From the NCBI GenBank assembly GCA_049999725.1, contig JBNGIS010039168.1, positions 15,282 to 46,208 on the forward strand: DNA of 30,927 nucleotides, written 5' to 3'. Of the stretch, positions 10,851 to 21,642 are shown in pieces (position 1 is the stretch's first letter; each line of letters starts with the position of its first letter). The stretch comes from Haplomitrium mnioides. Taxonomy: Eukaryota > Marchantiophyta > Haplomitriopsida > Calobryales. The translations under genes and the position numbers were made by a program. Under the pieces are notes generated by a model. The model did not search any database. It had not been told where the DNA came from and was given only the letters and a program-made list of their open reading frames with translations.

Positions 10851-11505
10851 CAATTCGGTTTGGTTGGATTCTGAACATTGAGGGTCAAGATCCGATAGAT
10901 TAGTCTATGTGGGGAGTTCAAAGGTTGAGCTACCCTTGCTTTTATGGCTTATCGGAGGAGGATCATCAACTTTGGTTACATGAGGTGGAGTACACAATAG
11001 AAGTCAACAAGGAGGCTACATTTAAAGCAGTGTTGTTTTACCCCATTTTGAGGGGAAGAGCACGTACCTGGTATGACTCTCTCCCCCACTATGTCCAAAG
11101 CTCTTAGGAGGAGTTCAAGGGTCAATTCTTGATGAAGTTTGAAGAAAGTGATACTCCCACCCAACTAGAACAGATTAGAAAGGAGAGGGGTGAGTCAGTG
11201 CTTACTTTTTTGGACTGATTTAGTGAGTTGCTTTGACAACTCCTTTGGCAGCCCACCAACTAAATGTTGCTCACATGGTTCATGGCAGTACTGGGAAAGA
11301 GGGAGAGAGCATGGATGGAGGTGGCCAAGCCCACATGCTTCTCGGAGGTAGTTCAAGAGGCCCAGAATTGTCAGACCCAAAGAGAGAGGGTGGCAAAACT
11401 AACAAGCTACTAGAAGGTTGCAATAGAGACTAGAGGCAAACCTTCCTCCAAATCCAAACATCAAATAGGAGGACTAAAGGGAGGTAGCCCAAGACCTGTT
11501 CTTAA
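10851..11505 (+). pseudogene. gag-like pseudogene of the gag-only element
   Basis: Frame 2 carries a retrotransposon gag domain with in-frame stops. Residues read FYGLSEEDHQLWLHEVEY, then VLFYPILRGRARTWYDSLP, a stop at 11105-11107, EEFKGQFLMKFEE, TPTQLEQIRKERGESVLTFLD, and further stops near 11217. The order 'RARTWYDSLP...EFKGQF...L.QI...ESV' is the Retrotrans_gag pattern found in Ty3/Gypsy capsids. Similarity fades after about 11400. There is no zinc knuckle and no pol. The sequence suggests that the element once encoded only a capsid-type protein. Confidence 0.75.
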
Positions 11506-12080
11506 AATGGGAGTGCTGCAACCCATATCTTCATGAGTGCAGAGCCTTGAAATACAGCAACCGGAGGAGGCCGAGGTGCAACTCCAACCAAAACAAAGGA
11601 AGATGATCCGGACTTGTACCTAGCAAAGGAGTTGCCATCATCAAAGGCGGATTCGACAAATAGCAGCCAACCATCGGAGCCTAGTGTACAATATTTTTTT
11701 GTCCCAAACCCTACGTGTGTGAGTTTTGTTTTTTCGCATTTTGTTCCAGTCGCGTTAGGAGGTTTCTTTGTTTGTTTCTTGGGTAAGAGCAAGGCAAACT
11801 ACCAGAGTGGTTTGAGGTGGAAGAAGGAAAAGCAACTTTGCACACTGCCGACCTGGTCAGGAATCCAGCCTGAACCAGAGTTTTTGAGTGCGTCATTCAT
11901 GTGGGATCCGGGAAAAAAGGTTCCTAGCTTTGTAGTGTAGGAAATTTTGCAATTGTTTGCATTTTGAGTTTTTGTATTTTAAAATTTCTGTGTGAATACC
12001 ATAGAATTGTTTTGTTAGGAGAACATGGGAGGTCAAGGGCAGATAAAATGTTAGACTGTAAGTGTTCGCGAGGGCACTCA
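11506..12080 (+). other. Internal region downstream of gag, no recognised product
   Basis: Contains an open stretch at 11614-11940 (108 codons from its first ATG) with Ser-rich, hydrophobic and Lys-rich portions but no family I recognise. T-rich non-coding sequence follows. It may be a short accessory frame or chance; evidence for coding is weak. Confidence 0.3.
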
Positions 12081-12084
12081 CAGT

Positions 12085-12098
12085 TAAAAGGGGAGTTA
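12085..12098 (+). other. Polypurine tract of the gag-only element
   Basis: TAAAAGGGGAGTTA lies directly before TGTCAG of the 3' LTR. The AAAAGGGGAG core is a typical primer for plus-strand synthesis and confirms the element's orientation as +. Confidence 0.8.
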
Positions 12099-13092
12099 TG
12101 TCAGTCGGGCATTTTTTTTTTTTCGATTTGTTTTTAATTTTTTGTGTTTAACCCAGCATAGTACAGCACTTTGAGCCAAAGACTGATCAACATGGTGCAC
12201 AAGGGGGGCAAAGAGAATAAATTCAGTTTAAAGAGTCATCCAGAGCCCGAAGAAAACATCTTTGTTCAGATCTATTAGAGGGTTGGCCCGTTTGACGCAG
12301 GAAAGAGAAATCACTCGGGAGGTCATCGACGAGATTTGGAGCCTTTAAAGGGCTTTGCGTTTGGCTTGCAAATTGCTTGTCTTTTGTACTTGTATATTTC
12401 ATTTTTCTCCTTGTGTAATATGTTCTCAGTGCTATGTTTACTCTATATCTTCGGCAAGTATAGTATATTGTAATATTAGTATTTTATTTTATTGATTTAT
12501 TCGTTTGTATTCTTTTAGTGTACTCTATTATGTTTTATATTGATTTTTCTATTCTACTATGTTCTCTTTCTTTCATATTCTTCCATCTATCCTTTCTTTC
12601 TCTTCCTCCTACCTTGCAACCAACTCGCAGTCGGAGTACAATTTGGCATCGCGCAGAGAAACCTCAAGGAAATAACTCAAGAAGATGGGGGCAGAGAATT
12701 GAGAGGAAACCAGCAGGTGGAGAGAGGCAAAGCAAGGATGCGAGGAGCACAATTGAGGAACTGGAGAGAGGTTTCAGAAGGAAGACTGAAAGGACGCGAG
12801 GAAGAAGCAACAACAAAAGTTGACTAAGGATAGAATGGTGATGAGAATTCGATAGGAAGAAGAACCACGTGAGCCATCTTGCTCTTGTCTTAGACAAATT
12901 CCTCCCTTGTGTTTTGTATCCTCTGTTATGTATACTCTATTCTCTATTATCCCTTGTTTTCCTGTGCTATCTAATTGCTTGCTCTGATAAATTTAGTATT
13001 TTATTTGTTTTCCCTTAGTGTAAAAGTTGCAAAGGGTGCTCTATTCACCCTGCCAAAGAGGGGTTCTTATTTTTTTACTATTGTTCTATTTA

Positions 13093-13097
13093 AGTTA
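13093..13097 (+). repeat. Target site duplication AGTTA, left copy (Copia B)
   Basis: AGTTA precedes TGTTGTAG at 13098 and recurs at 21821-21825. The empty-site equivalent in the 5' LTR (AAGTTATTATTTT) is at about 10090-10102. Confidence 0.9.
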
Positions 13098-13275
13098 TGT
13101 TGTAGTCTAAATGTCACACAGAGAGATAGAGAGAACGCTGAGAGATCGCTGGTGCTCCGCACAATACCGCTCAGTGTGTTGATCGATCGTGAATAGAGGG
13201 ATAAGTGATCCTCTTATCTGTACATCCCTCCTATATATAGAAGTGTCACTGGAGTGTCACTATTGTCCTATAACA
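13098..13275 (-). repeat. 3' LTR of Copia B
   Basis: 178 bp, reading TGTTGTAG...CTATAACA on the + strand. It differs from 21643-21820 at five positions by direct comparison. Confidence 0.93.
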
Positions 13276-13286
13276 CTCCCCCTTGG
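13276..13286 (-). other. Polypurine tract of Copia B
   Basis: On the minus strand the bases next to the 3' LTR read CCAAGGGGGAG, followed by TGTTATAG. This is the standard plus-strand primer position and composition for a plant Copia element. Confidence 0.85.
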
Positions 13287-13714
13287 CTGATTCTTCTCCT
13301 GTAATCAGCCACACTAATAGGCTAGTGATGCTCTATATACTTCTTATATGTGTAGTCTCATTAAAACCCTCCTGCTTTCTTCTGAGGGAAAGAGTGCTAC
13401 CACATAAAGAGTATTTTAATACATAAATAAAATAATTGTAAAGTGTATGTAAAAGTCTGTGTGATGTCAAAATGACTATGTAGATATCATAAAACTGATG
13501 ATGATGTCTTGAGGCAATTCTCCTCAATTGTTGTGCTCTTCTCTGGTGCTGAAACTGATATGCTCCACAAGCTTACAAATCTGTTTTTGAATATCTGTTA
13601 CATAACACAACTGAAAATAAACCTGTGGTCAGCATCAATATACATACATGCATGGAAAAGTACCGCTCATAAATCTGGAATACTTGACAATAGGTCAGAG
13701 TTCTGATTATGAGA
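13287..13714 (-). other. 3' untranslated region of Copia B
   Basis: About 430 bp between the gag-pol stop and the polypurine tract. AT-rich, with no coding signal seen. Confidence 0.6.
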
Positions 13715-16700
13715 TTATGTATGCTTCTTATATATGTCAGATAATTTTCTTAGACCAATACCCTCTGTGTGTTCTTTGTGGAGGGCAGGGGGTAGGGGTT
13801 TTGTAAACATATCGGCTCTGTTTTGTTTACTTGGTATCCATTGTACCTTAATCTTCTCATTATGTTGTTCATGAGTATAGAAGAACTTTGGGGCTATGTG
13901 TTTTATTCTATCACCCTTGATGAATCCTTGGGCGATTTGGTCAACACATGGCCTATTGTCTTCAAATATAGTTGTAGGCTCTTGGATGAGTGGATGGCCT
14001 GTGTTGGCATTGATGTGGTCAGTGAGTTGGCGCAGCCAAATACATTCTCTACTTGCCTCATACAGGGCTATTATTTCAGCATGGTTTGTAGATGTGGTAG
14101 TAATAGTCTGCTTTGTGCTCTTCCAAGATATTGCTGTGCCCCCTTTAAGAAATACATATCCTGTTTGAGATTTGCTGTCGTCGGGGTCAGATAAATATCC
14201 TGCATCAGCATATCCTGTGATATCTTGTTCTGCATTTTTCGGGAAGAACAATCCCATGTCTATAGTTCCTTGAAGGTATCTGAAAATCCTTTTTATGCCA
14301 TTCCAATGTCTGATGGTGGGTTGGGAGCTGTGTCTTGCCAGTAGGTTTACAGCGAAGGCTATGTCTGGTCTTGTTTGATTGGCAAGGTACATCAGTGCTC
14401 CTATTGCTGAAAGGTATGGTTTTTCAGGTCCTAGTGTGGGTTCTGTTTCCTTTCTTTTTGAGAACATGTCTCGCATGGGATCTGATGATCTGATTTCCAT
14501 TGGAGTGCTCATAGGCTGAGCTTTATCCATGTTGAACTGTTTAAGGATCCTGGATGTATAAGTGGATTGATGAATTAGTATCCCATCTTGTAGATGTTCA
14601 AACTGTATTCCTAAGCAGAAATCAGGTTCACCGATATCGCGCATTTCAAATATGTCTTTCAGTTTCTCAATTGTGTCTTTGGCTAGCCTAGGTGTGCCAA
14701 AGATATTGATGTCATCTACATATATGGCTACTATGACGTATTCGGGGTTGTCCTGTTTCATAAAGAGACATGGTGCAATGTCCTCATTTGTAAAATTTAG
14801 GGTCATCATTTCTGATTTGAATCTTTGGTACCAGTTTCTGCCGCTTTGCTTGAGTCCATACATTGAACGTAGGACTTGTACAGCCATCTTCTGTTCTGAA
14901 ATTTCTGATGATGTCCCATTTGTTGCCATATGTATGCCTCTGTCTGGGCGATGTTGGATTAAAGGTCCCTGTGTAATGTACATCTTCTTTGCTGGTTGGG
15001 CTAAAGGCCCATTATATTGTCGCATGCTTTGCAGATCATTTGTGGGGACTAAAGGTCCAATGTAGTCATTCGGGCTCAGCGCTTTGGCTGGCCTCATACA
15101 TGATCTGTTTGCTGTAATTTGCAGCATGTCATTCATAGCCTGGCATTTTCTTTTTGTCATAAAGACAGGAGGTCCTTGCTTTGTCATGAGGCTTGTGTTT
15201 CCTTTTTGGACTATAGGTCCGTTTGAAGAATTTTGGCCTTGAGAGACTGAAGGTCTCTGTTTACCAGATGGATATTGAGTTATTAGAGGTCTACTCTCCA
15301 TTTTCTGGTTATGTAGGACAAAAGGTCCATTCTGAAATTGCTGGCCTCGAGGGACAAAAGGTCCACATGCTGATTTTGGGCCGTGAGGGACTGAAGGTCC
15401 ACTTGCAGATTTCTGGCCATGAGGGACTAAAGGTCCAATCTCATTTATTTGTTTCTCCCCCTCAATATGGAATGTTATCCTCGATATAAGTTCAGGGGGT
15501 GCCTTCATAAAAATCTGAGTGTCAAGAATGCCATATAAGTATGCAGTGATAACGTCCATGATGTGCATGGTGAGGTTGCGTTGGATTGCAAACGCTATCA
15601 TATACCTGTATGTTATAGTGTCCATGACTGGTGAGTATGTGAGATTGTAATCTCGTCCAAGGATTTGAGTGTATCCTTTTGCGACTAGTCTTGTCTTGTA
15701 TCTTGTGACTTCTCCTTTTGCATTTCTCTTTTTGACAAATATAAACCTGTAGTCTGTTAGGTTCATGTCAGGTGTGGCAGGTATGATTGTTCCAAATACT
15801 TGTCGTTTTATGAGGGAATCTAATTCTGAGTGTATGGCTTGTTCCCATTGTGGCCAATCCGTTCTGGATTGTGCATCTTGTACTGATATCGGATCAGGAG
15901 TGGTATTGTTTATGGTCTGGGATACTGAATATGCAAACATGTCATCCATATCGGTTTGGTCCCTTTTCCAGATATTGCCAGTAACTGTATAGTCAATGGC
16001 GATTTCCTCATTTTCTGGTATGGGCTGTGCATGCGTTATCTCTTGTATGAAGTTTGATTGTTGTTGTAGTTTAGGACTGCTAGGTAAAGGAGATGCAGTT
16101 TTCGGCTTGTTTTTGGAGCCTAAGGGTCTGCCTCTTTTGGCTCTAGGTGCAATATCTGTTGCTGCAGTAGAGTCTTTTTGTAGTCTGGCTGGGGCATTTG
16201 CTGCCTCAATATGTGATTTAGTGATGTTGGCTATGTCATTGAATGCATCGGGCATTTTAATTAATGTTTGGTGTAAGTTCAGGAGCCTCTGAACTTCATA
16301 GTCTGATTGCCCTGTTCTTGAATCAGGGTGGATTATTGATTTGTTGTACCATATGAGGTTGTCTTGTGGTGTTTCAGAGGTATTTCCAAGCATCAGATTT
16401 GGAAAAATATCCTCAAAAAATTGGCAGTCTGCAAATCGAGATTTGAAGACGTCGGATGTAGTGGGTTCTGGGTATCGGATGATGGATGGGGATTCATATC
16501 CGATGTATATCCCTTTTTGTCTTTGTGGTCCCATTTTGGTTTGGTGTGGGCCAAGGATGGGTACTAGGACAAGACATCCGAATGTCCGAAGGTGTGAGAC
16601 ATTCGCTGGTATTCCAGCTGCTAAATGATGAGGAGAGTTCTGGTTGAATGCAGATGGTCTGAGTTTGATAAGTGCTGCTGCGTGCATCACAGCATGTCCC

Positions 16701-19700
16701 CATGCAGACGTGGGGAGACATGTGTTCAATAACAAAGGTCTTGCAATCAGTTGTATGCGTTTGATTGCAGATTCAACTATGCCATTTTGAAAATGGACAT
16801 GTGGGACTGAGTACTGAATGTCAATACCTGCAGATGAGCAGAATTCATCAAATGCAGAGGATGTGAATTCTCCTGCANNNNNNNNNNNNNNNNNNNNNNN
16901 NNNNNNNNNNNNNNNNNNNNNNNNNNNNNNNNNNNNNNNNNNNNNNNNNNNNNNNNNNNNNNNNNNNNNNNNNNNNNNNNNNNNNNNNNNNNNNNNNNNN
17001 NNNNNNNNNNNNNNNNNNNNNNNNNNNNNNNNNNNNNNNNNNNNNNNNNNNNNNNNNNNNNNNNNNNNNNNNNNNNNNNNNNNNNNNNNNNNNNNNNNNN
17101 NNNNNNNNNNNNNNNNNNNNNNNNNNNNNNNNNNNNNNNNNNNNNNNNNNNNNNNNNNNNNNNNNNNNNNNNNNNNNNNNNNNNNNNNNNNNNNNNNNNN
17201 NNNNNNNNNNNNNNNNNNNNNNNNNNNNNNNNNNNNNNNNNNNNNNNNNNNNNNNNNNNNNNNNNNNNNNNNNNNNNGATTTGTTGTACCATATGAGGTT
17301 GTCTTGTGGTGTTTCAGAGGTATTTCCAAGCATCAGATTTGGAAAAATATCCTCAAAAAATTGGCAGTCTGCAAATCGAGATTTGAAGACGTCGGATGTA
17401 GTGGGTTCTGGGTATCGGATGATGGATGGGGATTCATATCCGATGTATATCCCTTTTTGTCTTTGTGGTCCCATTTTGGTTTGGTGTGGGCCAAGGATGG
17501 GTACTAGGACAAGACATCCGAATGTCCGAAGGTGTGAGACATTCGCTGGTATTCCAGCTGCTAAATGATGAGGAGAGTTCTGGTTGAATGCAGATGGTCT
17601 GAGTTTGATAAGTGCTGCTGCGTGCATCACAGCATGTCCCCATGCAGACGTGGGGAGACATGTGTTCAATAACAAAGGTCTTGCAATCAGTTGTATGCGT
17701 TTGATTGCAGATTCAACTATGCCATTTTGAAAATGGACATGTGGGACTGAGTACTGAATGTCAATACCTGCAGATGAGCAGAATTCATCAAATGCAGAGG
17801 ATGTGAATTCTCCTGCATTGTCTACTCGCAGGTTTTTGATTGGGTAATCAGGAAATTGAGATGACAGTTTGAGAATCTGTGATAAAAGTTTCGGGAAGAC
17901 CATGTTTTTGGTCACCAGTAAGGATACTTGGGACCATTTGGATGATGCATCAATGGTCACTAGGAAGTACCTAAATGGTCCAGATGGAGGATGAATGGGT
18001 CCACATACGTCTGCATGGATTTGTTCCAGAAAACGTGGTATGGAGGTAGTTGTCCTTCGTGTGGAAGGAGCAATCCGTAATTTGCCTTGTGCACATGCCA
18101 TGCATGGAGAGTGCAAAGATAATGGTTGGACATTGTCAGGAATGCCAGTACTGTCATGTTTTAGTCGGTAAAGCATGACTCTGCCAGGGTGTCCCAGTCT
18201 GTTATGCCATAGTTGGGCATCAGATAATCTTGTTGTGGATGCATGGTATGAGTGGATTTCAGTCGTGTATAGGCCTGGTGGAGATAGAGGGAATGTTTCT
18301 AGTATCTGCATACCGTCCTCTATGGGCAGTAGAATATTGATGACTTCACCATGGCCTGCATTGCCTGTTTGGATATGATATCCATTTTGGCGGATATCTC
18401 GGAAGCTAATGAGGTTTCGGGTTGCTGTGGGGGCATAGATTGCAGATGCTATGCTGAGTGTAGTTCCGTTCGGAAAACGGATTGTTGTTGGTCCATATCC
18501 TTCTTCTATTTGGTTATGGCCGGAAATGGTGGTCATCGTCCTGTGTGACGGGGTTATCGAAGAAAAATGTCTTCGGTCCCGTAGGATTGTGTGTGATGAG
18601 CCACTGTCAACAATGCAAGTATTGTTGAGTTGTTCGGTTTGAGTTGGTGCCAAATGTTGTAAGTTGTGGTTCTCTGGCCGTAGGTTGAAGTCGGGGTACT
18701 CATCGACATCTGCAATCTCTGAGAGATTGCCATGTACCTCAGGTTGTGAGTATTTGAGGCTGTTTTGATAAAGTGTCACCAGGTGTGCAGGTACTCGGCA
18801 TACTGGTTGAGTATGGCCGCGAGTACCGCATCTGTGACAAGAAGTTTGAGAGCTTCCCGGTTGTGAGAAGTTCCTAGGGCCTCGTGTCGGTTGTCGTCCG
18901 CCTCTAGGTGTCCAGGGACGCTGTCTGCGTTCTGGTGTTGTGGAGGCGTGGTGTCTATAGTGTCTCTCCTTGTTATCAAGGGATGAGGTTCGGTTTGGGG
19001 TAGGCTGTCGAAATCTCCCCCTGAAGTGTGGGTTCCCCCTACTTCTTCCTCTTCCTCTTCCTCTACGAGGTTCAGAATTGTGTCTTGAGTTGGGGTGGAA
19101 TTTTGTGAAATGTGACTCAGGATTTGCAGGTGGTGCCGCAGATCCAGGGGGTCGCTTCTTCGCATTTTCCATAAGGAGTAATTGGTGTTTTTCGGCTAAT
19201 AGCATATATGCGATCAGTTCCGAATATCGGGTGAAACGCATATTGCGGTATTGGGATGCCAATATAAGGTTGCTCACTGGGAATGTGGATAGAGTTTTCT
19301 CTATCTGTTCTTCGTCAGACACAGGGTGTCCGCAGATTGCCAGTTGTGAAACTATACGGAATAATTCATTGTTGTAGTTCACAATGGAGGTATGATCTTG
19401 GACACGTAGGTTGATCCAATCGTGTCGTGCTGCTGGTAGGGAAATGGAAGTAAGATGATCAAATCTCAGTTTGAGTTCATCCCAGAGTAATCTGGGGTTG
19501 CTGTAATTCAGGTATTGCAATCTGAGAGGTTCCACGAGGTGGTGGCGGATCAGAATGAGTGCTCTGGCAGCATCTCTTGGGCTCGTGCCTTCGTCATTAA
19601 GGAGGGTGTCACGTATTCCCTTCGATATTAAGTATGTAGTGATATCCAATGACCAGGATAAGTAGTTGGATTCGTCGAGTTTCAGTGCCTGAAACTTAAG

Positions 19701-19718
19701 GGATCCTACTGAGTTCAT
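13715..19718 (-). CDS. Copia B gag-pol polyprotein (1687 codons after collapsing the assembly overlap)
   Basis: Encodes capsid, protease, integrase, reverse transcriptase and RNase H of a Ty1/Copia element. ATG is at 19716-19718. Removing 940 bp leaves 5064 bp, exactly 1688 codons with stop. Residue numbers below use that frame. Gag (1-190) starts LKLDESNYLSWSLD. An Arg/Gly-rich stretch precedes a zinc knuckle CHRCGTRGHTQPVC (about 294-307). Protease has VDSGSS with Asp371. The pre-integrase zinc region is LWHNRLGHPG...CMACAQGK. Integrase has Asp570, Asp633 and Glu669, a DD35E spacing. RT has Asp1075 (MDVITAYL) and YVDD at 1353-1356. RNase H shows YADAGY, HAEIIALYEA and FEDN, and the protein ends soon after KPLPPAL. 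An in-frame insertion (about 1100-1296) separates the RT catalytic motifs. In the raw sequence the gap breaks the frame, because 940 is not a multiple of 3. Confidence 0.9.
14888..15480 (-). other. In-frame insertion of about 197 residues inside the Copia B RT
   Basis: Usual Copia RT runs from MKAPPEL to the LRSMYGLKQSGRNWY motif with a short variable linker. Here that linker is about 197 codons (residues about 1100-1296), Gly/Pro/Gln/Lys-rich, without stops. It contains seven tandem 12-residue units followed by looser GPLVP, GPLAQP and GPLIQH echoes. It lies between the first catalytic Asp (1075) and the YVDD box. Whether the RT works with it, or whether it is removed, cannot be seen. Confidence 0.85.
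15185..15436 (-). repeat. 36-bp tandem repeat (seven 12-residue units) within RT
   Basis: On the minus strand the units read GPLVPHGQKSAS, GPSVPHGPKSAC, GPFVPRGQQFQN, GPFVLHNQKMES, RPLITQYPSGKQ, RPSVSQGQNSSN and GPIVQKGNTSLM. Period is exactly 36 bp. Units nearest the N-terminal side are most alike, and decay increases toward the C-terminal side. Confidence 0.9.
16338..16877. repeat. 540-bp assembly overlap, left copy
   Basis: Identical base for base to 17278-17817 on reading both. It ends exactly at the last base before the N run. It encodes the integrase C-terminal part of Copia B. This is an assembly artefact, not a biological repeat. Confidence 0.95.
16878..17277. other. Assembly gap of 400 N
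   Basis: Runs of N with a round length, bounded on both sides by the same 540-bp sequence. Protein continuity across the collapsed overlap indicates that no sequence is missing here. Confidence 0.97.
17278..17817. repeat. 540-bp assembly overlap, right copy
   Basis: Starts exactly at the first base after the N run and equals 16338-16877. The unique integrase sequence continues at 17818, and the unique downstream pol sequence continues leftward of 16338. Confidence 0.95.
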
Positions 19719-21642
19719 TTCAGGAAATTACTGCGTAAGGCAGAGTTCTAAAAAAAAGAGGGTACAGGGTATGGGAGAGAAAAAAAAGGTAGAAAAGGTT
19801 GTTCGCAGCGGAGTTAAGGCTGCATGTTACCCGAAAAATGGGTAAGTGTAGTGGTCCCTGTACCTGTTTATGTGATCTGATTTAAACAAAAAATTTGAAA
19901 TGACTGAAATGAAATGAACCACAAAGTGTATAATCGGAAAAGTAAGCGAAATCAAATGAAAATTGAGTGATAAGGTGCTAGTGTAGAACTGCCCTGTTAT
20001 CTGTGTGCTGCACTCGTGTTGCGTCCGGACTTGTTGATGTCGTCCTGTCTGTTGTAACAGTCACCACTTAGTTGTTGTTGTCCCCTATGGTAAGTGTTCC
20101 AAAGAGTTGAAAGTCGGATTTGTCTTCAAACCTGAATAGCAGAAGGTGAACCAGAATCCGAAATATCTGATTCTGGTTCGTGGAAATATCGGATGGGACT
20201 GTGGATCTGAAGTGCTGACAGGTGCTTCCGAATATCTGTATCGGAGTCTATTTCGGATTGGATTGGTCGGAAAAAGTGTCCAAAAATCCGAGATGTTGGA
20301 TTCTGCTGCAAGCTTGAAGTTTGAACGGATGTCCAAAAGAATGAAGTGTCGGGGTTACCTGTAAAGTCGAAATGTCGAATGGATCTCCGAGAAAAAAAAA
20401 CGAGTGTCGGATCTGTCTGCAGGACTGGACTGTGAAACGGTTTTCTGAAAAAAATGGATTTGTGGCAGGTTGAGGGTGAGGTGCGTCCGAAGTTAGAGTT
20501 GGACCGGTTGTTAGGTTACCCGTGAATCGTATAAAAGAGGGTGAAGAACTAAGTGACAGGGGCAGTCCTCAAAAGTGTAGAAGTGTTGCAAGGGAAAAAA
20601 AATGAAGTGTTGTTGCTGAAAAAAAAGAACTGGTAGAGGCGAGACCTGAAGGGCGTTAAACCAAAATTCGAGGGCGACAATCTGTTTCTGTAGAGACCTT
20701 CCTTCTGGGGTCGCGTACCTGGTAGCTGACGATGCAAAGGGTCCAATGAATGGGAAGAGATCTGCACTTCTTGATCAAGGTAGAGGAAAACAAGGATGAA
20801 GTCAATGAGTGCTCAATATAGAGGGAAATGTTGAAGGAGGTCGAATCAGAACACGGGTGCCAGATGACGAATGCCAGGAACAGCGTGTACAGCTGATCTG
20901 TCGTCCAGTACTGGGTAAGGTGCTGTCAAAGAAAATCACATAGCCAGAGAGAGAGAGCTCTCCGAAGAGGATAACCGAATGGTGAGCCGAAGAAATGCTG
21001 CAAGTATCATAAAACGCAATAATACTAAAGAGAAAGAATCAGTGCAGGATGAAGCCTAAAAAGAAAGTCGATGCAGGTTGTCAACAGGGAGGCGCTTTCG
21101 TGATATGCCGTAGGTGAAACCAGAAATGTGAAGTAAGTTCAAAAACGCAAATAACTGTTTGGTAAGGAACCCATGGTGCTCACAGCTGCTTCGAAAAAAA
21201 ATGCTTGCTCGAAGTCTGCTCGAAAAAATGGCTGGCGCGAACTCGGCTTCGAAACGCTGGCGTGAGCTCTTCTTCGAAATGCTGGGGCGAACTCTTCTTC
21301 GAAAGGTTCGTGCTCGAAGGTTGCTCGCAGGTGCTGAGGTGAAAAATGTGCTGCAGATGATTCAAAGAGAAATCGTCGACGAAGAGAAAACGGGAGGAGG
21401 GTCGCGGCGCTGCACACTCGAGAGGTAGTCACGAAGAGGAAAAAACGAGGAAAAAAGGGTATGAAAAAAAAAACCCTATGTGATATCTTTGGTTTGATAT
21501 TAGAACGACAAAGGAGAAACAGCGTGCGGGAGATGTGCGAGTGGAGAAAAAAAATAGCCGCAGTCTGAGAAAAAAATGTCGTGCGTTCAATCGTGTGCGT
21601 AGTCACTCTCTGTGTACTCAAGAGTCTATCGTGCCGATAACG
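19719..21642 (-). other. Long leader (5' UTR) of Copia B
   Basis: About 1.92 kb between the 5' LTR and the gag ATG, which is long for a Copia element. Short open stretches occur on both strands, but none has a recognised domain. It contains homopolymer A/T runs and a short tandem repeat at about 21190-21345. The sequence next to the LTR does not match the tRNA-iMet complement; on the minus strand it reads CGTTATCGGCACGATAG, so another or internal tRNA primer site is possible. Confidence 0.6.
21190..21345. repeat. Short TTCGAA-containing tandem repeat in the Copia B leader
   Basis: The TTCGAAA core recurs with a 25-bp period around 21248-21305 (TTCGAAACGCTGGCGTGAGC, then TTCGAAATGCTGGGGCGAAC, then TTCGAAAGG), flanked by looser GCTCGAA copies on both sides. 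Confidence 0.7.

Noticed and set aside
15185-15436. The 36-bp repeat as a CRISPR-like array
   Set aside because: Units are contiguous without unique spacers, lie in frame within RT, and the genome is a plant's.
13823-16292. Plus-strand frames opposite Copia B (for example 13823-14194, 14652-15065, 15223-15489)
   Set aside because: Antisense shadows of the long minus-strand gag-pol frame.
16818-17507. Open frames crossing the N run, and two identical pairs of short frames (plus 16341-16628 and 17281-17568; minus 16494-16721 and 17434-17661)
   Set aside because: They are produced by the gap and by the duplicated overlap. The real gene is the minus-strand gag-pol.
18776-19165. Minus-strand 129-codon frame overlapping gag of Copia B
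   Set aside because: An alternative frame of the Arg/Gly-rich gag segment; the main frame carries the zinc knuckle and continues into pol.
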